Positions 17,840 through 25,338 of a stretch of 64,000 nucleotides of DNA are shown here, piece by piece. Origin of the DNA: Nocardioides sp. GTDB lineage: Bacteria > Actinomycetota > Actinomycetes > Propionibacteriales > Nocardioidaceae. Position numbers and translations under genes: made by a program. The notes under the pieces are model-generated. The model made no database searches. It saw only the letters and a list, made by a program, of their open reading frames with translations, and was not told the DNA's origin. The stretch covers positions 1 to 64,000 of the forward strand of contig NZ_SSXI01000233.1 in assembly GCF_004803405.1 (NCBI RefSeq), given 5' to 3'. Position 1 is the stretch's first letter, and each line of letters begins with the position of its first letter.

Positions 17840-18435
17840 TAGGCCTCGGCCCGCCGTCGTAGCTCCTCGAAGACCTCTGTCACCCGGTGACGGAGGTCTT
17901 CGAGCGTTCCGGTGTTCTCGATGACGAAGGTCGCCACCGCACGCCGCTCCGCAGCGCTCGCCTGGGCGGCGATCCGCGCGCGGGCGTCCTCCTCTGTCCA
18001 GCCCCGGTCGCGGAGCATCCGCTCGACCTGGGTCTGGTGCGGCACGTCGACGACGATCACCGCGTCGAACTCCGCCGCGCGGCCGGACTCCACCAGCAGG
18101 GGGATGTCGTGGACCACGATCCCGGTCTTCGGGGCGGACGCCTCCAGCTCGGCGTACCTCGCGAAGACCAGCGGGTGCACGATGCTCTCGAGCAGCCGTC
18201 GCTTCTCGGTGTCGTTGAAGACGATGGCCCCCATCTTCGGGCGGTCCAGGTCCCCGTCGGCGGTGAGCACCGTCGGGCCGAATGCCTCCACCACCGCGGC
18301 GAGGCCGGGGGTGCCCTGCTCGACCACCTCCCGGGCGAGCAGGTCCGCGTCGATCACCACGGCGCCCAGCTCGGCCAGGATGGCCGCCACCGTGCTCTTC
18401 CCGGAGGCGACGCCACCCGTCAGCCCTACCCGCAC
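17839..18435 (-). CDS. coaE: Dephospho-CoA kinase
   Basis: A 198-residue P-loop kinase for the last step of coenzyme A synthesis (3'-phosphorylation of dephospho-CoA by ATP). Walker A is GGVASGKST (7-15). The family segments VIDADLLAREVV, the lid-region PLVFARYAELEA and HDIPLLVESG are present. Length is that of single-domain CoaE; the C-terminal GrpB-like domain of some actinobacteria is absent. The GTG start at 18435 has GGGAGG six bases upstream. A TAGGGT -10 at 18468-18473 would give a short leader. The codons of the last third contain a 39-bp palindrome (17866-17904). Confidence 0.93.
   Translation of the reverse strand: MRVGLTGGVASGKSTVAAILAELGAVVIDADLLAREVVEQGTPGLAAVVEAFGPTVLTADGDLDRPKMGAIVFNDTEKRRLLESIVHPLVFARYAELEASAPKTGIVVHDIPLLVESGRAAEFDAVIVVDVPHQTQVERMLRDRGWTEEDARARIAAQASAAERRAVATFVIENTGTLEDLRHRVTEVFEELRRRAEA
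17866..17904. repeat. 39-bp palindrome inside the 3' end of coaE
   Basis: Two 19-base arms around one central base (17885). All positions pair as plus-strand RNA, with a single U-G wobble (17878/17892). On the coding strand it spells LEDLRHRVTEVFE. It lies 53 bases past the stop of the convergent sigma factor gene, where it could end that transcript. Confidence 0.8.
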
Positions 18436-18482
18436 CTGTCGCCTCCCGGGGAGTCTCGATCGCCCCGACCCTACCGGCTGCG

Positions 18483-19757
18483 ATGATCGACCCGATGAAG
18501 TCCCTGCGACCCGGGGACCGGGTCGCGCTCCTCGTCCCGGGCTCCCACCAGTACGTCGACGCGGTGCTGCGCCTGCTCACGGCAGGGGTCTTCCCGGTTC
18601 CGCTCGATCCGCGCCTGACCGACGTCGAGCAGCAGCGGATCCTGGCCACCCTGGCGCCCGCCCTGGTCGTGCGGACGACCGGGGAGCTGACGGACCTGAT
18701 CGCCCGGTTTCCAGCGCCCGGCCTGCCGCGCGGACGGCCGATCCACTGCACGAGCGGCACCACCGGCGTCCCGAAGGGCGTCTACTCCGGGCTCCTGGAC
18801 GAGGAGGCGGCCGCGGCGCTGTTGGCCGAGGAGCGCGACCTGTGGGGCTTCTGCGCCGCCGACGTGAACCTCGTGCTGAGCCCGCTCTACCACTCGGCAC
18901 CGCTGCGGTTCGCGACCGGCACGATCCTCGCCGGCGGCCGGATCGTCGTTCCGGGCGCGTTCGACCCGGAGGCCGTCACCGCCGCGATCGAGGCCGAGCG
19001 ACCGACCACGATGTTCTGCGTGCCGACGCATCTGCAGCGCCTGTTCGGCCACTGGGATGCGGTGGGCGTGCCGGACCTTTCCTGCTTCCGGCTGGTCGCC
19101 CACGCCGGCGCGCCGTGCCCGCCGGACCTCAAGCGCCGGCTGGTCGAGGCGTTCCCGCCGGGCACGACCTGGGAGTTCTACGGGTCGACCGAGGGGCAGT
19201 TCACCGCCTGCCCGAGCGAGGAGTGGGTGGAGCGGCCCGGCACCGTGGGTCGCGCGCGGCCGGGACGGAGCCTCAGCACCGACGACGACGGCACCATCTG
19301 GTGCGTGGTGCCGGAGCACGCGCGGTTCAGCTACTACGGCGATCCGGAGAAGACGGCGGCCGCCTGGCGGGAGACCCCGGGCGGGCCTGCGTTCACGGTC
19401 GGAGATCTCGGCCGGCTGGACGAGGACGGCTACCTCTACCTCGAGGGCCGTCGCGAGGACCTGATCATCAGCGGCGGTGTGAACGTCTACCCCACCGAGG
19501 TGGAGCAGGTGCTCAGTGCCTGTCCCGGGGTGGTCGACGTCGCCGTCTACGGCGCCGACGACCCGGATTGGGGACAGCGGGTCTGCGCCGCGGTGGTCGC
19601 TGGCCCGAACGGCCCTGACGAGGACGCGGTCCGGCGGTTCGCACGCGAGCACCTCGCCCCGCCCAAGCGCCCCAAGACGTGGGTGTTCCGCAGCGAGCTG
19701 CCGCGGACCCTCACCGGCAAGGTCCGACGGAGCCTGCTGGACGGGTCCGGCTCCTAG
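18483..19757 (+). CDS. AMP-dependent synthetase/ligase (acyl-CoA synthetase-like)
   Basis: A 424-residue adenylate-forming enzyme. The phosphate-binding motif TSGTTGVPKG starts at residue 90, YGSTEG lies near 235, the GDLGRLDEDGYLYLEGR hinge near 310, and the catalytic lysine sits in PRTLTGKVRR near the C-terminus. At 424 residues it is about 80-120 shorter than typical acyl-CoA ligases. The missing part is in the N-terminal substrate-side region, so the acyl group may be small or unusual. Two ATGs (18483, 18495) are possible starts. It is divergent from coaE with 47 bases between them, and a MarR regulator follows in convergent orientation six bases away. Confidence 0.83.
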   Translation: MIDPMKSLRPGDRVALLVPGSHQYVDAVLRLLTAGVFPVPLDPRLTDVEQQRILATLAPALVVRTTGELTDLIARFPAPGLPRGRPIHCTSGTTGVPKGVYSGLLDEEAAAALLAEERDLWGFCAADVNLVLSPLYHSAPLRFATGTILAGGRIVVPGAFDPEAVTAAIEAERPTTMFCVPTHLQRLFGHWDAVGVPDLSCFRLVAHAGAPCPPDLKRRLVEAFPPGTTWEFYGSTEGQFTACPSEEWVERPGTVGRARPGRSLSTDDDGTIWCVVPEHARFSYYGDPEKTAAAWRETPGGPAFTVGDLGRLDEDGYLYLEGRREDLIISGGVNVYPTEVEQVLSACPGVVDVAVYGADDPDWGQRVCAAVVAGPNGPDEDAVRRFAREHLAPPKRPKTWVFRSELPRTLTGKVRRSLLDGSGS

Positions 19758-19763
19758 CGGGCG

Positions 19764-20168
19764 TCAGCTGACGAGCCGGCGCAGGATCCGGTCGAGCTCG
19801 ACGCGGTCCTGTTGGGGAAGCTCGGCGAGGAACTGCTCGGAGGCGGCGTGGCGGGTGCGGTCGATGACCCGGAGCACCCGCTGCCCGTCCGGGGTCAGGC
19901 CGACACAGGTCGCCCGCCGGTCCGAGGGATCGGGGATGCGGCGGACGAGGCCCCGGTCCTCGAGCGCGTCCACCACCTCGGTCGCCGACCGCGGAGCGAT
20001 CCGTAAGGCGTCGGCCAACTGCGAGAGTCGGGCCTCCGGATGCTCGCCGACCACGCGCAGGGCGCGCGACTGGGCCGGTGTGACGTCGTACTTCTCGAGC
20101 GCGGCGGCGAACCTGCGACGCAACGCGCGGGCGGCCCCCATCAGCACGTCCGCCGTCGACTCCTCCAT
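19764..20168 (-). CDS. MarR-family transcriptional regulator
   Basis: A 134-residue winged-helix protein. The recognition helix lies in RLSQLADALRIAPRSATEVVDALEDRGLV (about 47-75), and the wing carries DPSDRRATCVGLTPDG. MarR proteins are dimeric repressors that release DNA when they bind small phenolic or acyl ligands. Being back to back with the AMP-ligase gene, it may control that gene, but no operator is visible in the 47-base coaE/ligase gap. ATG at 20168 has a TAACGT -10 six bases upstream (20175-20180), predicting a leaderless message. A 12-base perfect palindrome CGTCAGCTGACG (19762-19773) covers its stop codon region. Confidence 0.88.
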   Translation of the reverse strand: MEESTADVLMGAARALRRRFAAALEKYDVTPAQSRALRVVGEHPEARLSQLADALRIAPRSATEVVDALEDRGLVRRIPDPSDRRATCVGLTPDGQRVLRVIDRTRHAASEQFLAELPQQDRVELDRILRRLVS

Positions 20169-20221
20169 GAGTCCACGTTAACCCGATCGACGAAGCGCAG
20201 CCGGGGTCAGACGAGGTTGCC

Positions 20222-21169
20222 TCAGCAGGCGAACTGGCGGCGGTAGACCTGCGGACTGACGCCGCGCACCCGGACGAAATGGTGGCGCAGGGTCGCGGCG
20301 TTCCCGAAGCCGACCTCGTCGGCAACCCACTCGACGGGCTGCTCGGTGCGCTCGAGCAGCTCCTCGGCGGCCGCCACCCGCTGCCGGGTCACCCAGTGAT
20401 GAGGGGTGGTGCCGGTCTCCTCGCGGAAGCGCCGGGCGAAGGTCCGTGGCGACATCAGCGCGCGCTTCGCGAGCGACTCGACGCTGTGGTCCTCACGGAG
20501 GTTCTCCAGCACCCAGGTCAGCAGCGGTCGCAGGGTGTCGGCGTCGCAGTCGGGCACTGCCCGTGCGATGTACTGCGCCTGTCCCCCGTCGCGGTGCGGG
20601 GGCACCACGGCCCGGCGAGCGATCATCGAGGCGACCGCTGCGCCGTACTCCTGGCGCCAGATGTGCAGGCAGGCGTCCAGGCCGGCTGCTGTGCCCGCGC
20701 TGGTCACCACCTGGCCGGTGTCGACGTAGAGAACCTCCGGGACGACCTTCGCGAGGGGGAACCGGCGTTGAAGCTCGTCGGTGTACATCCAATGGGTCGT
20801 GCACTCCCGGCCGTCGAGCAGGCCCGCGGCACCGAGGGCGAACGCGCCGCTGCACACCGACAGGATCCGAGCGCCCCGCTCGTAGGCCGCCCGGACGACC
20901 TCGACCACGGCGATGGGAGCAGTCCCGCCGCGCGGGACCGCCGGGACCGCGACCAGGTCCGCCTCTGCCACCCGGTCGAGGCCTTCGTGGACCTGGATCG
21001 AGAAGCCCATGGAGGTGGCCATCGACCGTCCCGGGTGCTCCGCGCACACGGCGAAGTCGAGCTTCGGAACCCCGTGATCGGAGCGATCCAGCCCGAACGC
21101 CTCGCACAGCACACCGAGCTCGAACGGTGCCACGCCGTCGAACGCGAGCACGGCAACATTGGTCAGCAC
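20222..21169 (-). CDS. GlxA-family AraC-type regulator (DJ-1/PfpI domain plus HTH)
   Basis: A 315-residue regulator. The N-terminal DJ-1/PfpI-like domain (about 1-180) contains VAVLAFDGVAPFELGVLCEAF and SVCSGAFALGAAGLLDGRECTTHW; the cysteine in VCSGAF is at the nucleophile-elbow position. The C-terminal AraC domain has two helix-turn-helix units: SVESLAKRALMSPRTFARRFRE, then PVEWVADEVGFGNAATLRHHF. GTG at 21169 gives the family start MLTNVAVLAFDG, with AAGGTGG upstream as ribosome-binding site. The reading frame is open further upstream, but that part is not conserved in style. It is divergent from a 50-residue membrane protein across a palindrome-rich region. Confidence 0.88.
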   Translation of the reverse strand: MLTNVAVLAFDGVAPFELGVLCEAFGLDRSDHGVPKLDFAVCAEHPGRSMATSMGFSIQVHEGLDRVAEADLVAVPAVPRGGTAPIAVVEVVRAAYERGARILSVCSGAFALGAAGLLDGRECTTHWMYTDELQRRFPLAKVVPEVLYVDTGQVVTSAGTAAGLDACLHIWRQEYGAAVASMIARRAVVPPHRDGGQAQYIARAVPDCDADTLRPLLTWVLENLREDHSVESLAKRALMSPRTFARRFREETGTTPHHWVTRQRVAAAEELLERTEQPVEWVADEVGFGNAATLRHHFVRVRGVSPQVYRRQFAC

Positions 21170-21189
21170 CCACCCACCTTCGCAGGTCC

Positions 21190-21263
21190 GTGGCAGGATT
21201 TCAATGTGAAATGACATTTCTGCCACTGGTGGCAGGTTTTCGATAAGAGCAGACTTTCTGCCA
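21190..21263. promoter_or_regulatory. Operator-like cluster of inverted repeats between the GlxA-type gene and the small membrane protein gene
   Basis: Four TGGCAG/CTGCCA sites occur at 21191, 21220, 21230 and 21258. Two of them form CTGCCAC-TG-GTGGCAG (21220-21235). Between them are overlapping inverted repeats ATTTCA-ATG-TGAAAT and GAAATG-A-CATTTC (about 21198-21219). The base composition is clearly richer in A+T than the surroundings. Likely a regulator-binding site. Confidence 0.5.
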
Positions 21264-21415
21264 TGATCTTTCTGCTCCTCATCGTGGTCGCTGCCGCCGT
21301 CGCCGGCACCCTCCGCGTGGTCGTGCGCGACGAACGTGGCCGGGGCGCTCCCCCGGCCTCCCACCCGGTCGACAGCGCCTGGATCCCGCCCGCGATGCTG
21401 CTCGAGCGCCGCTGA
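21263..21415 (+). CDS. Small single-span membrane protein, 50 residues
   Basis: The product starts MIFLLLIVVAAAVAGTLRVVV, one strongly hydrophobic helix. A basic stretch (RDERGRG) follows, then a proline-containing tail ending PPAMLLERR. That pattern predicts an inner-membrane protein with an inside C-terminus. I recognise no family. Support as a gene: a clean ATG-to-TGA frame in an otherwise unassigned gap, codons with G/C third positions, and a position just downstream of the operator-like cluster and just before the rpsA terminator. No strong ribosome-binding site is visible. It may be a small stress or regulator-linked protein controlled by the divergent GlxA-type factor. Confidence 0.5.
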   Translation: MIFLLLIVVAAAVAGTLRVVVRDERGRGAPPASHPVDSAWIPPAMLLERR

Positions 21416-21433
21416 CATCGTCTGCAAAAACGT

Positions 21434-21465
21434 CGAACGCCCCGACCGCGTGGTCGGGGCGTTCG
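21434..21465 (-). terminator. Rho-independent terminator of rpsA
   Basis: A perfect 14-bp stem (21434-21447 with 21452-21465) and a four-base loop GCGT. On the minus strand it is followed within three bases by TTTTT. It lies nine bases after the rpsA stop codon and can also stop the small convergent gene. Confidence 0.9.
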
Positions 21466-21474
21466 TGCGTTGGA

Positions 21475-22962
21475 TCAGTTGCCGCCGGTCAGCTTCTCGC
21501 GCAGCGCCTGGAGCGCCTCGTCCGAGGCGAGCGAGCCGCCGGTCTCCTCGACCTGGTCCGCACCGGCACCGCCGGAGGAGTACGACGTGGCCTCGCCGGC
21601 CTCGACCTCGGCCTGCTTGGCGTCGGCCTGCTGCTTGACGTGCGCCTCCCAGCGGGCGTGGGCCTTGGCGTACTGCTCCTCCCACGTGGCGCGCTGCTCG
21701 TCGTAGCCCTCGAGCCACTCGCCCGTCTCCGGGTCGAAGCCCTCGGGGTAGATGTAGTTGCCGGCCTCGTCGTAGGTCGCGGGCATGCCGTAGAGGGTCG
21801 GGTCGAACTCCTCGACGTCCACCGCGGCGGTGGTCTCGTTGGCCTGCTTGAGCGACAGCGAGATCCGGCGACGCTCGAGGTCGATGTCGATGATCTTGAC
21901 CATGACGTCGTCGTTGACCTGAACGACCTGCTCGGGGATCTCCACGTGGCGCTCGGCCAGCTCGGAGATGTGCACCAGGCCCTCGATGCCCTCCTCGACC
22001 CGGACGAAGCTGCCGAACGGAACGAGCTTGGTGACCTTGCCCGGCACGATCTGGCCGATCTGGTGGGTGCGGGCGAAGTGCTGCCAGGGGTCCTCCTGGG
22101 TCGCCTTCAGCGACAGCGAGACGCGCTCGCGGTCCATGTCGACGTCGAGCACCTCGACCGTGACCTCGTCGCCGACGGTGACGACCTCGGAGGGGTGGTC
22201 GATGTGCTTCCAGGACAGCTCCGAGACGTGGACGAGGCCGTCGACGCCGCCGAGGTCCACGAAGGCACCGAAGTTGACGATCGAGGACACGACGCCCTTG
22301 CGGATCTGGCCCTTCTGGAGCTGGGTGAGGAAGCCGTGGCGGACCTCGGACTGGGTCTGCTCGAGCCAGGCGCGGCGGGACAGGACCACGTTGTTGCGGT
22401 TCTTGTCGAGCTCGATGATCTTCGCCTCGAGCGTCTGGCCGACGTACGGCTGCAGGTCGCGCACCCGGCGCATCTCCACCAGCGAGGCCGGGAGGAAGCC
22501 GCGGAGCCCGATGTCGATGATCAGGCCGCCCTTGACGACCTCGATCACGGTGCCCTCGACGACGCCGTCGGCCTCCTTGATCTCCTCGATCGTGCCCCAG
22601 GCGCGCTCGTACTGGGCGCGCTTCTTGGACAGGATCAGGCGGCCTTCCTTGTCCTCCTTCTGGAGGACCAGGGCCTCGACCTTGTCGCCGACGGAGACGA
22701 CCTCGGACGGGTCGACGTCGTGCTTGATCGACAGCTCGCGCGAGGGGATGACGCCCTCGGTCTTGTAGCCGATGTCGAGCAGGACCTCGTCCCGGTCGAC
22801 CTTCACGATGATGCCGTCGACGATGTCGCCGTCGTTGAAGTACTTGATGGTCAGGTCGATGGCGGCCAGGAAGTCCGCCTCCGAGCCGATGTCGTTGATC
22901 GCGACCTGGGGCGCGTTGTCATCGTAGGAGCTCGGCAGCGGGGTCGAGAGGGTGCTCGTCAT
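21475..22962 (-). CDS. rpsA: 30S ribosomal protein S1
   Basis: A 495-residue protein with four S1/OB domains. The first is GDIVDGIIVKVDRDEVLLDIGYKTEG (about 47-115). The second is VVEGTVIEVVKGGLIIDIG (about 135-200). The third is GQIRKGVVSSIVNFGAFVDLGGVDGLVHVSEL (about 220-290). The fourth is GQIVPGKVTKLVPFGSFVRVEEGIEGLVHISEL (about 305-375). An acidic, low-complexity C-terminal tail follows, as in actinobacterial S1. It brings mRNA to the 30S subunit. ATG at 22962 (MTSTLSTPLPSSYDD) fits the family. The nearest purine stretch, AAGGA, is 12 bases away, so initiation is not by a classical ribosome-binding site. The leader carries a 9-bp hairpin. Confidence 0.96.
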   Translation of the reverse strand: MTSTLSTPLPSSYDDNAPQVAINDIGSEADFLAAIDLTIKYFNDGDIVDGIIVKVDRDEVLLDIGYKTEGVIPSRELSIKHDVDPSEVVSVGDKVEALVLQKEDKEGRLILSKKRAQYERAWGTIEEIKEADGVVEGTVIEVVKGGLIIDIGLRGFLPASLVEMRRVRDLQPYVGQTLEAKIIELDKNRNNVVLSRRAWLEQTQSEVRHGFLTQLQKGQIRKGVVSSIVNFGAFVDLGGVDGLVHVSELSWKHIDHPSEVVTVGDEVTVEVLDVDMDRERVSLSLKATQEDPWQHFARTHQIGQIVPGKVTKLVPFGSFVRVEEGIEGLVHISELAERHVEIPEQVVQVNDDVMVKIIDIDLERRRISLSLKQANETTAAVDVEEFDPTLYGMPATYDEAGNYIYPEGFDPETGEWLEGYDEQRATWEEQYAKAHARWEAHVKQQADAKQAEVEAGEATSYSSGGAGADQVEETGGSLASDEALQALREKLTGGN

Positions 22963-23008
22963 GTGTAGGGACAGTCCTTGGGTGGGCAGATGTAGTCGGG
23001 ATGAAACT

Positions 23009-23067
23009 TCTGCGTCCCTGTGGACGCAGACGATCAAGGGTACGCGCCGCCGCGCGCGCACGTCCAA
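23009..23067 (-). promoter_or_regulatory. rpsA promoter candidate and leader hairpin
   Basis: On the minus strand, TTGGAC (23062-23067) and TACCCT (23037-23042) have a 19-base spacer. The start would lie at the foot of a perfect hairpin TCTGCGTCC-ctgt-GGACGCAGA (23009-23030), which sits in the first bases of the rpsA leader. Confidence 0.4.
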
Positions 23068-23089
23068 CCGGCGCCGCACCGAGGACCCG

Positions 23090-23095
23090 TATCCT
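23090..23095 (+). promoter_or_regulatory. -10 element of the methyltransferase gene, leaderless type
   Basis: TATCCT ends seven bases before the GTG at 23103. This supports that start over an earlier in-frame ATG at 23001, whose product would be a low-complexity Arg-rich extension. Confidence 0.5.
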
Positions 23096-23102
23096 CGGAA
23101 GC

Positions 23103-23918
23103 GTGCAGGTATGGCCGCATCCGCCCGTGACGGCCCATCGTCGCCCCGCGGACGAGCAGGAGTCCAGACGAGCCAACGGCGCGGACTGGGATCGCTACGC
23201 CGACGAGTACCAGGCCACCCACGGCGAGTACCTCGGCGACGTGGGCTTCCTCTGGGGTCCGGAGGGGCTGACCGAGGCCGACGCAGGCATCCTCGGCGAG
23301 GTCGCCGGCCGTGACGTCCTCGAGGTCGGGTCCGGTGCCGGCCAGTGCTCACGCTGGATCCGCAGCCGTGGTGGCCGGGCATTCGGTCTCGACCTGTCCC
23401 ACCGCCAGCTCCAGCACTCGCGCCGGATCGACGAGGTCACGGGCGTCACGGTCCCGAGCGTGAGGGGCACGGCGACCGCGCTGCCGTTCGCCGACGGCTC
23501 CTTCGACGTGGTGTTCTCCTCCTTCGGCGCTCTGCAGTTCGTCGCGGACATCGAGGCCGCGGTGAACGAGACCGCGCGGGTGCTGCGACCGGGCGGACGG
23601 TTCGCCTTCTCGATCACGCACCCGACGCGCTGGATGTTCCCCGACGACCCGACCGAGGAAGGGCTGACCGCCGCCCAGTCCTACTGGGACCGCACGCCCT
23701 ACGTCGAGGTGGACGACGTGACCGGCGAGACGGCGTACGTCGAGCACCACCGAACCCTGGGCGACTGGGTGCACCTGCTCGCGGGCGCAGGGTTCCGGCT
23801 CACCACACTGCTCGAGCCGCAGTGGCCGGAGGGCAACGACCGGCCGTGGGGAGGCTGGTCCCGGGTCCGCGGGACGCTGACGCCGGGTACCGCGATCTTC
23901 GGCGCCGACCTGCTCTGA
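23103..23918 (+). CDS. SAM-dependent methyltransferase (class I)
   Basis: A 271-residue protein. The SAM-binding motif I is DVLEVGSGAGQCSRWI (about residues 70-85), motif II follows in GRAFGLDLSHRQL, and the post-motif segment is PFADGSFDVVFSSFGALQFV. The N-terminal WDRYADEYQATHGEYLGDVGFLWGPEGL pattern is common in a group of actinobacterial methyltransferases. The substrate is unknown; UbiE-like small-molecule methylation is possible but unproven. It is divergent from rpsA with 140 bases between starts. A flippase gene follows after a gap that may hold a tiny gene. Confidence 0.83.
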   Translation: MQVWPHPPVTAHRRPADEQESRRANGADWDRYADEYQATHGEYLGDVGFLWGPEGLTEADAGILGEVAGRDVLEVGSGAGQCSRWIRSRGGRAFGLDLSHRQLQHSRRIDEVTGVTVPSVRGTATALPFADGSFDVVFSSFGALQFVADIEAAVNETARVLRPGGRFAFSITHPTRWMFPDDPTEEGLTAAQSYWDRTPYVEVDDVTGETAYVEHHRTLGDWVHLLAGAGFRLTTLLEPQWPEGNDRPWGGWSRVRGTLTPGTAIFGADLL

Positions 23919-23952
23919 CCGCCGGGGACCTGCGGCGCCTAGGCTGCTCGTC

Positions 23953-24066
23953 GTGGACGACCAGGAGGTGGGTACGCCGGACCGTCGCGGTGCGCTCGGC
24001 CGGTCAGCCGCCGGCGTCGAGCAGGCTCGGATGCCGGACCCCGCCGCCTGCCCCCTACCCTGCTGA
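23953..24066 (+). CDS. Possible 37-residue protein just upstream of the flippase
   Basis: GTG at 23953 opens a frame of 37 codons ending in TGA at 24066, one base before the flippase GTG. TAGGCT (23940-23945) ends seven bases before the start, the same leaderless signature as at many genes here. The product starts MDDQEVGTPDRRGALGRS; it is polar and ends CPLPC. No family is recognised. The evidence is the promoter geometry and the tight spacing, so this is tentative; it may be a translated leader that couples to the flippase. Confidence 0.3.
   Translation: MDDQEVGTPDRRGALGRSAAGVEQARMPDPAACPLPC
24056..24061 (+). promoter_or_regulatory. -10 element of the flippase gene, leaderless type
   Basis: TACCCT ends six bases before the GTG at 24068 and lies inside the possible small upstream gene. 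Confidence 0.4.
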
Positions 24067-24067
24067 C

Positions 24068-25321
24068 GTGACGACCGCCGCCGACGTCTCGGGTTCCCGC
24101 CTGCTCCGGCTCCTTCGCAGCAGCGCCGGCATAGCGATCGCAATGGCCGTCACCAATGTCGGCACCTACGCCTTCCAGATCGTCTGCGCCCGGATGCTCG
24201 GCCCCAGCCAGTACGGCGCGGTGGCGAGCATGATGGCGTTGCTGATGGTCCTCTCGGTCGTCCAGCTCGGCCTCCAGGCCACCGCGGCCAGGCGAGTCTC
24301 CGCCGCTCCCCACGACGTCGCCTCGATCGAGCGCACGATCCTCCACACGACCTGGCGCGCTGCGATCCTGCTCGGTGCGCTGTCGGTCGCCGCGGCGCCC
24401 GCCGTCTGGCAGCTGCTGCGGCTCGACGGCGTCCTTCCCGCGGTGCTGCTCGGGCTGTGCGTCGTGCCGGTCACCGTGATGGGCGGCCAGGCCGGCGTGC
24501 TGCAGGGCGAGCGCCGGTGGCTCCCGCTCAGCGTGGTCTACCTCGCCGTCGGGGTGCCGCGGGTACTCCTCGGCGGGGGGTTCCTCCTGGTGTGGCAGAC
24601 CGAGACCAGCGCGATGCTGGGCGTGCTGCTCGGCGCCTGGACGCCGGTCCTGGTCGGCTCCTACGCGCTGCGTGCGCGGCGGGCCGCCACCGCCGACCCG
24701 CATGAGCACGAGGTCCGGCGCGACGTGCTCAAGGAGACGGTCGGCAGCTCCCTCGCGCTGCTCGCCTTCGTCGCGCTCTCCAACCTCGACGTCGTCGTCG
24801 CGCGGACCGTGCTGGACGACCACCTGGCCGGTCTCTACGCCGGTGGCCTGATCGTCACCAAGGCGGTGCTCTTCCTCCCGCAGTTCGCGGTGGTCGTCCT
24901 GTTCCCCTCGATGTCGGCCGACGACGAGAGCCGAGGCGCGGTGCTGCGCGGCCTGGCGTTCCTGTCCCTCCTCGGCGCCGCCTGCGCCCTGGCGACCTAC
25001 TTCCTCTCCGGTCTCGCCCTCGTCTTCATCGGCGGGGACGAGTACGCCGAGGTGCAGGACCGCCTCTGGCTGTTCGCCGTGCTCGGGGGACTTCTCGCCG
25101 TGCTGCAGCTGCTCGTCTACGCCGGCCTCGCCAAGCGCGGACGGACGACGAAGTACCTGATCGCCGCCGGCGTGCTCGTGATGGTGCTGGCCGGCGCCAC
25201 GGCGTCCTCCGTCACCGGGCTCGCCGTGCGGGTGGCGGTCGTCGACGCGATCATGGTCGCGGTGCTCCTGGTGCTCCAGATGCTGCGCCACCGGAAGCTC
25301 GAGCAGGTCACCGCGAGCTAG
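24068..25321 (+). CDS. Polysaccharide flippase-family protein (MOP superfamily, Wzx/MATE-like)
   Basis: A 417-residue membrane protein with about 12 hydrophobic helices. The family opening GIAIAMAVTNVGTYAFQIVCARMLGPSQYG (about 20-50) has the ARMLGPSQYG loop that marks Wzx/O-antigen flippases. A second conserved loop, SNLDVVVARTVLDDHLAGLYAGG, starts the second half near residue 240. Such proteins flip lipid-linked sugars or similar precursors to the outer face. The cargo is unknown, and no glycosyltransferase cluster surrounds it. GTG at 24068 is supported by the leaderless-type -10. It converges with polA, 17 bases between stops. Confidence 0.85.
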   Translation: MTTAADVSGSRLLRLLRSSAGIAIAMAVTNVGTYAFQIVCARMLGPSQYGAVASMMALLMVLSVVQLGLQATAARRVSAAPHDVASIERTILHTTWRAAILLGALSVAAAPAVWQLLRLDGVLPAVLLGLCVVPVTVMGGQAGVLQGERRWLPLSVVYLAVGVPRVLLGGGFLLVWQTETSAMLGVLLGAWTPVLVGSYALRARRAATADPHEHEVRRDVLKETVGSSLALLAFVALSNLDVVVARTVLDDHLAGLYAGGLIVTKAVLFLPQFAVVVLFPSMSADDESRGAVLRGLAFLSLLGAACALATYFLSGLALVFIGGDEYAEVQDRLWLFAVLGGLLAVLQLLVYAGLAKRGRTTKYLIAAGVLVMVLAGATASSVTGLAVRVAVVDAIMVAVLLVLQMLRHRKLEQVTAS

Positions 25322-25338
25322 CGCGGCAGCGCGGGGAC

